A stretch of 64,000 bases of DNA, taken from Neoechinorhynchus agilis. Its lineage: Eukaryota; Acanthocephala. A program made the position numbers and the translations under genes. The stretch lies in contig CM121341.1 of NCBI GenBank assembly GCA_051530055.1, positions 868,001 through 932,000 on the forward strand. The letters are read 5' to 3'. A model generated the notes under the pieces. That model was not told the origin of the DNA. It did no database searches and worked only from the letters and a program-made list of their open reading frames with translations. Below are positions 42,156 through 54,935 of the stretch, one piece after another. Every line of letters begins with the position of its first letter. The stretch's first letter is position 1.

Positions 42156-44267
42156 ATGGAGAACCCAATGGAAAGCAAACGTAAAAAGTCTTCGGCAATG
42201 TTTGTATCTCCAAAAAATCTTTTTTTCACTGCAACCAATCACCTTACAGAGTCACGCCAGTGTTGGTTACAATCATTGGATTGATATCACTCGCTCTGGT
42301 AGTAATCATTGCGGGTGTCGGTATTGGATTGGCATTTAGAAATCGGGGAAATAGTACTAACAATGGATTCGTAGCTCCGACACTTTTCGGTTCGTATTTT
42401 TTTATTGGTGATGTTTTACGAAAAAGTGCAGAAACGAGAGGAGGTGCAGTTCTTAATGCGAGGATACTTTCAGGAGATGCAAGAGTGGGGGGCGCTGTTA
42501 ATGGAAGGATCCTCCAAGACGACGTTAGTCTTTTTCTTGTAATCAACGAAAATATAAATTTTTAGATTAACGCGAGATTAATAAGAGGTTTACGCCAGCT
42601 GGGAAGATTTCCGTTTTTTCTACGTGTGTTAGAAGTACCACCACTTCAAAGTATAAGAGGTAGAATGTTGAAGTTTGTATTCGGTAGTTTAAAACTCAAT
42701 AACCTAATCATATTCTTTTCAGCGTTACCATGAACTTTATAGTCTATTTTCAAAGAAGATGTTCGGATAATTGCACAATAGGGCGACAAACGCTTTTAGC
42801 GAATGCTTTTAAAAATCTGACCATCAATATTGGCACGGGTATTGTTGTAGTGGAGAATGCAACCGTTAATCTCGGTGCTGGTAAGTTACTCGAATGTAGA
42901 ATGAAGTTATGTATTATCGAGCTAAACAGAAACCGAATCAAGCGCTGGAACTTTGGCAAATATCACTGCGGAGAGAAATCAGCTACCACTGTCAACAAGT
43001 CTTCTACCGTTGGGTAAGTCGTTGGCTGTTTAATGTTCAGGAAAATCATCTAAAAATAGTGGCTGACTGGAAACAGGCTGCAATAACTCTGGGTGGCCCT
43101 GCCGGTTCTTTAACTCCGGCGGTGGTGGGAAACCAAGTGAATCAAATCATTCACGATGTAAGTTTTTTTGAAAAGTTCAATGGAAATTTAAAATTCGACG
43201 AATAGCTTAATGCTTATGTTAGTGGTGAGACAATTTCCAATCAATCTGTAATCTTCATAAACTTTATCGGCGCTGCGCCGACAATTAATACAGCTAATGG
43301 TGCAACAACATTAACAATCAAATTAAGAACCCTTCACCATCGTGGATGTTTGGATTGCAATTCAACATTGCTTGCTGCCTTAAGACACCTACTCTCAATT
43401 TTAAGGATCTCGTGTTATAGAGAGTCGATGTCATACGAACTTCGCTGAATGGACGGTTCGCATCTCAATTCGCTGCGGCCCAGAATGCTGACCCTGATCG
43501 TTATCAACCCAGACCTCTAACGAACGTTGCGGGCATGAATTTCGTCTTAGAAAACAGTAAGATTAGGTGTTGAGACCAAATAAGAATCCGCGTTGGTTTT
43601 TAGCTACGGAATTGACTGTACAGGAAGCTCAAACCATGCTAGAAGCAAAATCGTTATTAGTACGAACACGTAATGAAAAAATGTTTCGTTCAATACTTTA
43701 ATGTTTATTTAGAAATACCATTCTCCTTGACAATAACTTGCAAAAATCCTGCAAATAACAATAATGCGGATTGTCCAAGGGTCGACGCCCAGGTCCCAGC
43801 ACAAGCGGATGTCCAAAATAGAGTAAGCATTTATTTTAATTCAACATCATCATCAAATTAATCAACTTAACAGATTTTGGAAATTCTAAGAGGAATAAAT
43901 AAAACTAACACTCAAACCGTACCTTACGCAGTCGGAAAGGTCGAATATAAGAAACCAGATGCAGGGTAAGGGAACCGGGAAAAAGACTTTACCCATTGTG
44001 ATTTTAGACCAACGACGACAATCACAGTACCCCTCTATTATAACACTTCTCTCACTTCGTTTAAGGAAAGACAAGATGCATTACAGGCAGTTTTTAAAAA
44101 TCAACCCATAAAGATTACTAAGTTAAATGCAGTAATGGGGAATACTCCAGTAGGCGGTAGCCCAGGTAATTTTTACTATTATAGCACAATTCTTCAAACG
44201 TTAAAAAATTATAGGCAGTGGACTCTATGTAACGCCAGCGGACTGGAACGCTCTGACTCCACTTTAA
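42156..44267 (+). CDS. Unrecognised type II membrane protein, 14 exons, paralog 2
   Basis: Predicted exons: 42156-42180, 42252-42389, 42432-42523, 42566-42672, 42723-42880, 42930-43013, 43060-43157, 43206-43341, 43425-43556, 43604-43669, 43713-43822, 43874-43965, 44008-44165, 44215-44267. They sum to 1449 bases, 482 codons plus stop. After MENPMESK there is one membrane span (VLVTIIGLISLALVVIIAG), then a long probable ectodomain with ILSGDARVGGAVNGRILQDD, LIRGLRQLGRFPFFLRVLE, CSDNCTIGRQTLLANAFKN, GNQVNQIIHDLNAYVSGE, QPRPLTNVAGMNFVLEN, LTVQEAQTMLEAKSLLVRT, LEILRGINKTNTQTVPYAV and the end SGLYVTPADWNALTPL. Many Asn-X-Ser/Thr sites are present. Length differences from paralog 1 are in-frame. The function is unknown; a surface or secretory-pathway protein is likely from topology. 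Joins 1/2 and 8/9 are uncertain by a few bases. Confidence 0.72.
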
Positions 44268-44617
44268 GTCTTTACAGAGGGATGAGAGTTTGAAGTTATT
44301 GTGAGCGAATAAATTACCATTCGTTTGAAGACTTTGAAGGCAATCATAAAGACCGATATCGAGCAAATAAATCGATGGCTAACAATAAGCCTAAGTGATC
44401 CTTCACTATTTCATCTAACTCTATAAGCGATTTAAAAAATCAATAATTTCAATCATATTGAAAATGTAGATAGCGAATTGTGCATTTTTCAACAATTTAA
44501 AAATCGGAGAAAAAACGAATCGCAAAAGCCGACATTTTTAGTTTTCGAACTCAAGGGTAAAAAAGCGTTTTATGCAATATTCTTGCTGTTAATTTTCGTC
44601 AACTAATCGCAGTAGAA
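44268..44617. other. 3' flank of paralog 2, end of the segmental duplication
   Basis: Matches 16685-17026 and stops at AGTAGAA (44617), where copy 1 goes on into the AspRS fragment and this copy switches to LINE-C. Confidence 0.65.
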
Positions 44618-45125
44618 CTTTATTTACTCCAATGATTTGATCATTAAAACTTTGCAACTCGTATAACAAAGAGCTAACTCCCTTACACGGGACAAATCCA
44701 TGAAAATTAGGTGGGATAAGATTTTTGTTAACTAAAAAAGTCACAAGTTTTTTATTAAGAACTTTCTCAATAATCGAAATTAACGGGTTTTGAATAGAAA
44801 TGAGTCTAACATCCCCAGGACTTGAAATTATTTTATCATTTTTGAGAATAATTATTTTCCGTACCATATTGATAGTAAGTAAATCCTGAAAAGATAGCCT
44901 TCTATTCCAATTTAGTAATATAAGTTATTTATTAACCGAACGGACCACCTGAAGCACTTTGTTCGAGCAGGAAAGAGCGTTGTTGGCGTTAGAAACACCT
45001 CTAACCCATACTGACAAAATATCATCTTTTGAAATTTCCATTAAGTCAATAATATTGTCGGGAAACCAAGTGAGAGAGGAAGCGGCTCCAAACAGGTTCC
45101 TATAAAGTGTCATCCTTACCATACA
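44618..45125 (-). mobile_element. LINE-C fragment, copy 2
   Basis: The minus strand reads VRKIIILKNDKIISSPGD, IPPNFHGFVPCKGVSSLLYE and QSFNDQIIGVNKVLL, then is cut at 44618 by the duplication boundary. Upstream on the minus strand (45122-44925) is LTWFPDNIIDLMEISKDDIL, the linker before RT. Confidence 0.7.
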
Positions 45126-45129
45126 CCAT

Positions 45130-47385
45130 CTCCACCCCTCATTATTTTATATCAGAACATCTCGAATGGGTTCACCTTCAAATCTATCTCTTTCTCTTCG
45201 TAACGACAGCCGTGAAATGAGCGTCACCGGTGTTTATCGTCCCCTGCCTCAACTCATGCCGCAACATCTGAACAAATCGATACCTTAATTAATAACAAAC
45301 TATTGTTAAATTCTCAACACTTCCTGATTCTAGGAGACTTCAACCACCATTGTTTTCACCTTTACCAAAATCACTGCAAGACAAGGTGAAAAAATCCTTT
45401 CGCTTCCGACATCCCGATTACCCAGAACTGCACAAGAGATTCACTGAGCGTCTTCTTCCTTAATTAATAACAAACTATTGTTAAATTCTCAACACTTCCT
45501 GATTCTAGGAGACTTCAACCACAATTGTTTTCACCTTTACTAAAATCACTGCAAGACAAGGTGAATAAATCCTTTCGCTCCCGACATCCCGATTACCCAG
45601 AACTCCACAAGAGATTCACTGAGCGTCTTCTTTTTTCCAAACTACCGTCATCCCCTAATCGTTCCTGGTGGAGCGAGATCAAAAATGCCATAGGTCTTCA
45701 CAGATCTCAGCCTTTCGTCAACCTGAATAAATGTCAGCTCGGAAACACCCTCAACTCGATGAACGCTACCATGTGCCCTCCCAGATCATCCACTGACACA
45801 ACCGTCGTACGCCCCTGCGACGATCGCAACCATAGGTCCTGCGTTCATCATTCACGCGTCTCCATCCTTGCGGTTTTCCTGCTCCTCAAAAACTACCACG
45901 TACATCATCCCCTAACGCTCCGATTCCCAACTGGGCCATTCGCATCATCATTTCCTTGATCTTTGAGCCTCTAGCTCATATCATCAATTCTAGCTTTCAA
46001 ACGGGTTTTTTTCCAGATTGCCTAAAGACTGCTCTCGTCATTCCTATCCCTAAGGCGGGGAAACTGGTTTCGCCGACTTCCTTTCGCCCTATATCTCTAC
46101 TCTTGCCGTTTCCTAAAAATTTTGAAGAATGTTTCATAACTCGCATCCTCCCCATCTTTTCACAAAACATTTCGTCTAACCAATTCGACTTCCGACCAGG
46201 ATTCTGATGTACCGACGCCCTCTTGTGCATTTACGATTCGATTCTGCGCGATCTTGACCAAGAACCGTCTTTCGTTTGTCGCATCATCGAGGTGGATCTT
46301 GCCAAAGCCTTTGACTCTGTAGATCACGATCTTCTCGTTAAGGCCTGCGAGAAATTTGGCTTCTTACCCTGGCAAATAAGCTGGCTCACTTCTTTCCTCG
46401 CAAACCGGTCGAAATATTTTCAATACGGAAATACCTGCTCAACGAAGCTTCCCATACATTGGGATGTACCACAAGGAGCTATACTATCGCCCTTACTTTT
46501 CGATATCTTCCTCAACGACCTTACACCCCTCTCAACGTCCGCTAAATATTTCCTTTATGCGGACGACCTAACCATCATAACCCATGCTCCTCCATCACTC
46601 TCGCTCAGCCTCACGTCCGCAGAGATTGAAAATCTTAAAGATTTTTGCACCACCCATCAACTCTCAATTAATTTCTCCAAATCTTATGAACTTATTCCGT
46701 CGCTTCGAAAACCTAGGACTGATATTCCACCGTTCCCTCTCGATAACCAACGCGTCACATCGCTTCGGATTCTGGGCCTAATCTTCCAACACAACCTCAA
46801 ATGGGACATCCACATTAATGGCGTCGTAGCAAAAGCCACTGCTAAATTGTATTTTATCAAGCGCTCGCGTTTAGTCGGAGTCAGCCCATGCAATCTAGCA
46901 CATTTCTATTGGCCCGCTGTGGTCCCCGCAATCTCATATGCATACCCAACCTTTTGTAATTTATCCATCAACTGCGCTTGCTTTCCTCTCTAAATAAACG
47001 AGTCTGCAAAATTTGCTACAAGGACCTCCCACCAATCGAAGAACACCTTTCCCAAATCTTCGATAAATACATGACCTCCCTGCGTTCCCTTCCATATAAA
47101 TTTCTCTCGTTCATCTCGCCAAGGGAACCCGTCCGAAACACACGATGTTCGAACAAATTCAATCCGCCTCTCCCTCGCACCACACTATATAAAAAATCAT
47201 TTTTTGCCATCGAACAATCAACCCATGAGTCTACGGCCTGAATCGGAGGAGAGACTCATGTACATGCGGCGACTTGCAGCTCTTCCTAGTTACAGTCTCA
47301 ATCAAACAGCGCGAATCCAAAGATACATGGTTCCCGTGCTTGTTTGTGTCTGAAATAATAAAACGTGTTATTATTACCTCTGGGT
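45130..47385 (+). mobile_element. LINE-B, plus-strand copy, most complete RT
   Basis: Endonuclease end: TCCTGATTCTAGGAGACTTC (FLGDFN). RT at 45956-46993 has LIFEPLAHIINSSFQTGFFP, PIPKAGK, FRPISLLLPF, VDLAKAFDSVDHDLLVKACE (motif A), WDVPQGAILSPLLFDIFLND (motif B), YFLYADDLTIITHAPP (YADD) and VTSLRILGLIFQHNLKWDIH. The end frame 46978-47241 follows. The 3' tail AATAATAAAACGTGTTATTA is at about 47353. A stop before 46207-46223 and frameshifts at 45955 make it inactive. The family looks CR1/Jockey-like from motif wording. Confidence 0.8.
45283..45640. repeat. 178-bp tandem duplication inside LINE-B
   Basis: TTAATTAATAACAAACTATT and the following 160 bases occur at about 45285 and again at about 45463, in direct succession, with few differences. 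Confidence 0.7.
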
Positions 47386-47555
47386 AATAAACCGTCCCTA
47401 TCCAATTAGCCGCTTTTTGCTTCCAATCGATCCAATTTTTTTATTATGAAGAGTATTCCAGTAGCTTGATGACATGCTTTTTAATGTTGTTAATTTTTTC
47501 TTATCTCTATCTAAATTTTCATTCGTTAGATGTTTATAAAATGTCGATCTGTAAT
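47386..47555 (-). mobile_element. LINE-C linker fragment
   Basis: On the minus strand this encodes the piece between endonuclease and RT (NENLDRDKKKLTTLKS, SSSYWNTLHNKKIGSIGSKK). It is cut by LINE-B on one side and by LINE-A at 47555. It repeats at 52718-52900 and, uninterrupted, at 58100-58270. Confidence 0.6.
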
Positions 47556-49570
47556 ATTTACTTGCATCCCAAATTGAAAAAGCTAACTTGCATCAGGATG
47601 CCCCCATGCAAAAGTTTTGGTCCAACAAATACTGGGCTTGCAATTATAATCTGCATTTGCAACAACATCGTAGAGTAATGAAGAATCTTTCCTCCTATAC
47701 GAAATCCTTTTGGCGAGTTTTGAAGAATTCGAAATTTATCAAATGGAAGGACAAATCTTCAAGATGGATCAGGTCTTCATCGTATAAGGTGGTATTGTAC
47801 GACATTTTAGGCAAACTCTCCGTTGGAGCAACAAATGTTTCCCCTACTAACGATTGGCTAACCCTCCCACTATTGCGATCATTAATTGAAGGAGATTTGC
47901 ATATGGATGATATTTTAAAAGCACGGGGAAGTATGATAAGGTTGTCATCAAATAATTTTTGTGCTTCTAGTAAATGCCTAAGGTACATAGAACCTTCAAT
48001 CCGACCCCTAATCGCCTCTTGTATGCTTAGAGCATCCAGAGATGATTGGTTGAGCATTAACCTGGCACGGAGAATTCTCCTCGTAAAAGCCAAAAAGAAG
48101 GTGGTCAATTCCTCCTCAGATCTTAGGCCAATTTCCATTCAGAACGCCCTAGTATCTCTTTATGAGAAAGCTCTTGTTATTCGTTTGATGGAATTTTGTA
48201 GGGAAAAGGACGTTATAAACCGAAACTGCCACGGTTTTTACCAAGGGAGATCCGTAGCTTCTGCAACAAGAGCCATCTATGATTCCCTTAGGTACCAAAA
48301 TTTTAGGTATCGCTGCCTCATTTCATTCGATTTTACCGCAGAGTATGACAACATTGATCTTCAATTTTTAATGCACTACATGGTCCTTCTCAACTTCCCA
48401 CAAGATATTGTAGTTCGTATCAAAGATATTTTAGCCACCAAGTCCTTTTATTTTGATGACGACGAGGATCATAAAATCTTTTATCCTAAAAATGGTTTAC
48501 CACAGGGCTCCCCACTATCTCCTATTTTATTTTTAATAGCAATGCAACTTATGGCCAATTTCTATAAGGAAGGTGTCAATATTTTTATATATGCTGACGA
48601 TATAAGTGCAGTTTTATTTACCAACAACTCCTGGGAATTGCCTATACTACTGAAGGAACTGTTAGCCCATATCAACAAACATGCAGTACTCATGGGCATT
48701 GAACTTAACCCTAACAAAACCAATATTATGGCTGTAGCGGGCAGCGGATATGTAAATAAGAAACTTAATTTAATAATTAAAAATCAATTTTTACATATTT
48801 TAGATCAAACCAACATCGTTGGTCATTTACGTTTTAACAAAATTAAAATTTTAGGATACAGTTTTAACGCAAATTTGAATGAAAAGTTAGATATGAAACT
48901 TTTTAAAGGAATTTTAATAACTGCCAAACGCTACTGTACAAGAGCGTCGAAGCTTCAACTGAGTTATAAAAAACAATATTTTATCTGGAAAACATGGGCA
49001 ATTTCTGCCCTAACCTTTTTTAGTCGCGGTCGTCCACCCGAACAGCGGCCCATTTTCGGTGAGCCCTGCTACAAAACGCGTCATTCTTAAGACAAAAAAG
49101 AGATTCCAGATTTATTATCGAACGGAAAATGGGTGTTTTATTTATTTCTTGCTTCAAATTTTCGACGCCTTGCGTCTTCGTCAGGAAGCTTTTCTTCGGT
49201 TGTCTGAAAAGGAATCAGAGGAGGGCAACGCTGTCCGTCAGCTCATCCCTCTTATTGAGCATCCCCTCTGCCTCGTTTTGTCCGTCCTTGCTGCTCGTAA
49301 CCCCACTCAATCCCACTACTCTCTCACGATTAATGCATAGCGCTTCGGCAATCGAGAGATCCACCGGATCGGATGCCTTGTGCATCACCTCAATCTCGAA
49401 GGCTGGGTGGCACCAACGTGAGAGGTAGCGAAATGGGTAGCCCATGGGTTCGATCGGTATACGCTTCTATCGATCATCTCCAAGCGCAGTTCCTCCCTAT
49501 ACTTGAACAAATTCCGCTTGAGAAAATGCAATGACTCCCTAGAGTTCCTCAAGCTCATCATTAGGCATTG
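47556..49570 (+). mobile_element. LINE-A, copy 2, 5'-truncated
   Basis: The RT frame 47588-49090 (500 codons) is almost identical to copy 1, with FDFTAEYDNIDL, GLPQGSPLSPILFL and YADDISAV. A one-base deletion near 49062 (GAGCCC for GAGGCCC) shifts the frame before the end. The endonuclease is missing. Confidence 0.85.
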
Positions 49571-50318
49571 TTCTCATCTAACGTACTTGATAAAGTTGTC
49601 GATGAACTGCTGGCCGCAACTATAAACAAAATTAACTTAAAATCCCATGTTTCACAACTTGGAACGCTATCACGTGTGCTTATAATATATATTTGTTGTT
49701 GTTGCACTTTTCTATAACAATTAAAAAATCGAAATAAACGAATCGGCGAAAACATGAACATTTTTAGTTTTCGAACTCAAGGGTTTTTATTTAAGTACGC
49801 AGCATACAAATTCGCTCAAAACAACAAAAGAGTTATGTATTCCAAGTGATTCCATCTTGTTCTCGTTGCAAGTATTCTTGACTCTTCCGTTTGGCTGATC
49901 TCGGAGCCGAAGAGACCAGGATTAAGTAACAAAATAATGAGATAATAAAAGGAATATCTCCCGCGAGATATTCCGGCACGCTCTGCAGTCTTATAAGAAT
50001 CGGGATATCCCTCCCCAAATTCTGACTGAATGGTAGCGACCAAATAACAAAAGGTTCGGGATATACAAATTATGAATAATATGGAAATGTATAGATAACG
50101 AAAATATAGAATAGCAAACGGCCCATATGACTATGTCCTTGTTCTGTGTCCTTGTTTTGTAAAGAATTTTTTAATATCGTATGAATTCATTTTGTGGATT
50201 ACCTCTAAAATCGACTTAGTATCCGAGATACTTACCTTCTTGATCATTGCTCCATCTCTAATTCACCATTCGTATATCTTGCCAGTTGGCATTGGTAAAA
50301 CATTCTTTATTAACACTA
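49571..50318. other. LINE-A / LINE-C junction region, copy 2
   Basis: Same sequence as 25136-25820, including the motif ending GAACTCAAGGG at 49757. No gene. Confidence 0.5.
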
Positions 50319-51680
50319 TCATACATGATAATTTTGGTAAAAAATCTTCCATAGGAAAGACTCCAATCGCTCTTTCATACTAAAAGTTTTATTACAAATG
50401 GTTCTACTTTTGTTACTAAAGATATTATTTACTTTTTTAATAAAAATTTTGGCAAAAGTTAGCCTAAGGTCCGGTGGTCTACCTCTGCCAAAAAAACACA
50501 TAAGTAACCGCTCAAAAGGGTTTAAAAAATAGGTAGATGGTTTAAATGTGGCATGTTAAGTCTAATTAATCTCCAGCACAGTCTTTTTATTTTTATAAAA
50601 AAGGAGGCCAGATTGGAGTTTAGAATCGTTCTTTTGTTGCTAGCCGGAGAGGTAATCCCTAAGAACCCGGAACAGTTTTTAATAGAGCAAGCATTGGTTA
50701 AATCATTTTCGCATACTAGCGTAGTGAGTTTTGCTCTCACACCCGGCGTCTTTAAGGGGATAATTAAAGTATTTTGTCTATTTACAGCGAGATTCGCCCT
50801 CTTTAAAATGCAATCTGAGTTAATACGATCTCCCATAAGTTTAAGAAGCTTTTCCCTTTTTTTATTAAAAGCTAAGAAAAATAAATCATCCGCATAGGCC
50901 CAATATTTACAATATTTCTTGTTAATTGTTTTAAATTTTTAATCATTAATATAAGGAAAAGAGTAGGGGAAATGGGAAGCCTTGAGGCACACCATATTTC
51001 GAGTAAAAAATTGATTTGTTTTTGTCAACATCCACAAAATATTTTTTTGATTCAAATAAAAATTGGGTTAGTTTTTTAAGTTTTTTAGGGATTCTTGAGC
51101 CATCCATAGCCTCATAAATAAAAGTGAGATTGATCGCGACAAATGCCTTGTTAATATCTAGTTGAACAAGGACTTTATTTACTCCAATGATTTGATCATT
51201 AAAACTTTGCAACTCGTATAACAAAGAGCTAACTCCCTTACACGGGACAAATCCATGAAAATTAGGTGGGATAAGATTTTTGTTAACTAAAAAAGTCACA
51301 AGTTTTTTATTAAGAACTTTCTCAATAATCGAAATTAACGGGTTTTGAATAGAAATGAGTCTAACATCCCCAGGACTTGAAATTATTTTATCATTTTTGA
51401 GAATAATTATTTTCCGTACCTTATTGATGGTCAGTTAATCCTGAAAAGATAGCCTTCTATTGCAATTTTGTAATATAAATTCTTTATTAACCGAACGGAC
51501 CACCTGAAGCACTTTGTTCGAGCAGGAAAGAGCGTTGTTGGCGTTAGAAACACCTCTTACCCATACTGACAAAATATCATCTTTTGAAATTTCCATTGAG
51601 TCAATAATATTGTCGGGAAACCAAGTGAGAGAGGAAGCGACTCCAAACAGGTTCCTATAAAGTGTCATCCTTACCATACA
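50319..51680 (-). mobile_element. LINE-C reverse transcriptase region, copy 3
   Basis: The minus frame 51299-50946 holds VLVQLDINKAFVAINLTFIY and YSKYGVPQGFPFP. After a frameshift come YADDLFFLAF and (50836-50522) GDRINSDCILKRANLAVNRQ, then VFFGRGRPPDLRLTF. The linker LTWFPDNIIDSMEISKDDIL lies at 51677-51435. Confidence 0.75.
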
Positions 51681-52717
51681 CCATCTCCGCCACTCATTAT
51701 TTTATATCAGTACATCTCGAATGGGTTCACCTTCAACTCTCTCTTTCTCTTTGTAACGCCAGCCGTGAAATGACCGTCACCGGTGTTTATCGTCGCCTGC
51801 CTCAAGTCATGCCGCCAACACTTCCTGTTTCTAGGAGACTTCAACCGTCTCCTTGCTCCACCGTCACTCTCTGATCTCTTACAACTAGTAAACTTCCCCT
51901 CGCGTGGCTCATCCAAACTAGATAAAATCTTTACCAATATAGCAAAATATTCCGCTCCCATTAAACTCCCACCCGTCGCGACCTCGGATCACTGCACCAT
52001 CCTCCTTAGACCAATTGTTCCTTCGAAGCGACAGTCCTCCGACCCTTTTGCGGTCTGGGATAAACGTGAGCATAACTCTCTCGATATCCAACGCGTCACA
52101 TCGCTTCGGATTCTGGGCCTAATCTTCCAACACAACCTCAAATGGGACATCCACATTAATGGCGTCGTAGCAAAAGCCACTGCTAAATTGTACTTTATCA
52201 AGCGCTCGCGTTTAGTCGGAGTCAGCCCATGCAATCTAGCACATTTCTATTGGTCCGCTGTGGTCCCCGCAATCTCATATGCATACCCAACCTTTTGCAA
52301 TTTATCCATCAACTGCGCTTGCTCTCCTCTCTAAATAAACGAGCCTGCAAAATTTGCTACAAGGACCTCCCACCAATCGAAGAACACCTTTCCCAAATCT
52401 TCGATAAATACATGACCTCCCTGCGTTCCCTTCCATATAAATTTCTCTCGTTCATCTCGCCAAGGGAACCCGTCCGAAACACACGATGTTCGAGCAGATT
52501 CAATCCGCCTCTCGCTCGCACCACACTATATAAAAAATAATTTTTTGCCATCGCATAATCAACCCATGAGTCTACGGCCTGAATCGGAGGAGAGACTCAT
52601 GTACATGCGGAGACTTGTAGCTCATTCCGAATTACAATCTCAATCAAACAGCACGAATCCAAAGATACATGGTTCCCGTGCTTGTTGGTGTCTGAAATAA
52701 TAAAAAAACGTGTTATT
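51681..52717 (+). mobile_element. LINE-B, internally deleted copy
   Basis: The endonuclease part (FLGDFNRLLAPPSLSDLLQL, FPSRGSSKLDKIFTNIAKYS, PVATSDHCTILL) is joined directly to the RT end (VTSLRILGLIFQHNLKWDIH) with the catalytic RT motifs lost. The frame 51783-52334 crosses the junction. The 3' tail with ACGTGTTATTATT is at about 52705. Confidence 0.75.
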
Positions 52718-54935
52718 ATTACCTCTGGGTAATAAACCGTCCTATCCAATTAGCCGCTTTTTGCTTCCAATCTTATCAATTTTTTTATTATGAAGAGTAT
52801 TCCAGTAGCTTGATGACATGCTTTTTAATGTTGTTAATTTTTTCTTATCTCTATCTAAATTTTCATTCGTTAGATGTTTATAAAATGTCGATCTGTAATA
52901 TTTACTTGCATCCCAAATTGAAAAAGCTAACTTGCATCAGGATGCCCCCATGCAAAAGTTTTGGTCCAACAAATACTGGGCTTGCAATTATAATCTGCAT
53001 TTGCAACAACATCGTAGAGTAATGAAGAATCTTTCCTCCTATACGAAATCCTTTTGGCGAGTTTTGAAGAATTCGAAATTTATCAAATGGAAGGACAAAT
53101 CTTCAAGATGGATCAGGTCTTCATCGTATAAGGTGGTATTGTACGACATTTTAGGCAAACTCTCCGTTGGAGCAACAAATGTTTCCCCTACTAACGATTG
53201 GCTAACCCTCCCACTATTGCGATCATTAATTGAAGGAGATTTGCATATGGATGATATTTTAAAAGCACGGGGAAGTATGATAAGGTTGTCATCAAATAAT
53301 TTTTGTGCTTCTAGTAAATGCCTAAGGTACATAGAACCTTCAATCCGACCCCTAATCGCCTCTTGTATGCTTAGAGCATCTAGAGATGATTGGTTGAGCA
53401 TTAACCTGGCACGGAGAATTCTCCTCGTAAAAGCCAAAAAGAAGGTGGTCAATTCCTCCTCAGATCTTAGGCCAATTTCCATTCAGAACGCCCTAGTATC
53501 TCTTTATGAGAAAGCTCTTGTTATTCGTTTGATGAAATTTTGTAGGGAAAAGGACGTTATAAACCGAAACTGCCACGGTTTTTACCAAGGGAGATCCGTA
53601 ACTTCTGTAACAAGAGCCATCTATGATTCCCTTAGGTACCAAAATTTTAGGTATCGCTGCCTCATTTCATTCGATTTTACCGCAGAGTATGACAACATTG
53701 ATCTGCAATTTTTAATGCACTACATGGTCCTTCTCAACTTCCCACAAGATATTTTAGTTCGTATCAAAGATATTTTAGCCACCAAGTCCTTTTATTTTGA
53801 TGACGACGAGGATCATAAAATCTTTTATCCTAAAAAAGGTTTACCACAGGGCTCCCCACTATCTCCTATTTTATTTTTAATAGCAATGCAACTTATGGCC
53901 GATTTCTATAAGGAAGGTGTCAATATTTTTATATATGCTGACGATATAAGTGCAGTTTTATTTACCAACAACTCCTGGGAATTGCCTATACTACTGAAGG
54001 AACTGTTAGCCCATATCAACAAACGTGCAGTACTCATGGGCATTGAACTTAACCCTAACATAACCAATATTATGGCTGTAGCGGGCAGCGGATATGTAAA
54101 TAAGAAACTTAATTTAATAATTAAAAATCAATTTTTACATATTTTAGATCAAACCAACATCGTTGGTCATTTACGTTTTAACAAAATTAAAATTTTAGGA
54201 TACAGTTTTAACGCAAATTTGAATGAAAAGTTAGATATGAAACTTTTTAAAAGAATTTTAATAACTGCCAAACGCTACTGTACAAGAGCGTCGAAGCTTC
54301 AACTGAGTTATAAAAAACAATATTTTATCTGGAAAACATGGGCAATTTCTGCCCTAACCTTTTTTAGTCGCGGTCGTCCACCCGAACAGCGGCCCATTTT
54401 CGGTGAGGCCCTGCTACAAAACGCGTCATTCTTAAGACAAAAAAGAGATTCCAGATTTATTATCGAACGGAAAATGGGTGTTTTATTTATTTCTTGCTTC
54501 AAATTTTCGACGCCTTGCGTCTTCGTCAGGAAGCTTTTCTTCGGTTGTCTGAAAAGGAATCAGAGGAGGGCAACGCTGTCCGTCAGCTCATCCCTCTTAT
54601 TGAGCATCCCCTCTGCCTCGTTGTGTCCGTCCTTGCTGCTCACGATTAATGCATAGCGCTTCGGCAATCGAGAGATCCACCGGATCGGATGCCTTGTGCA
54701 TCACCTCAATCTCGAAGGCTGGGGTGGCACCAACGTGAGAGGTAGCGAAATGGGTAGCCCATGGGTTCGATCGGTATACGCTTCTATCGATCATCTCCAT
54801 AATTCGTTCCAAGCATCCTGTTGAACACAACGAGCGCAGTTCCTCCCTATACTTGAACAAATTCCGCTTGAGAAAATGCAATGACTCCCTAGAGTTCCTC
54901 AAGCTCATCATTAGGCATTGTTCTCATCTAACGTA
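52718..54935 (+). mobile_element. LINE-C linker fragment followed by LINE-A, copy 3
   Basis: The first 180 bases repeat 47386-47555. The RT frame 52932-54656 (574 codons) keeps FDFTAEYDNIDL, KKGLPQGSPLSPILFL, YADDISAV and FSRGRPPEQRPIF, with a few substitutions against copies 1 and 2 and a deletion near 54640 (GTAACCCCACTCAATCCC missing). Confidence 0.85.
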
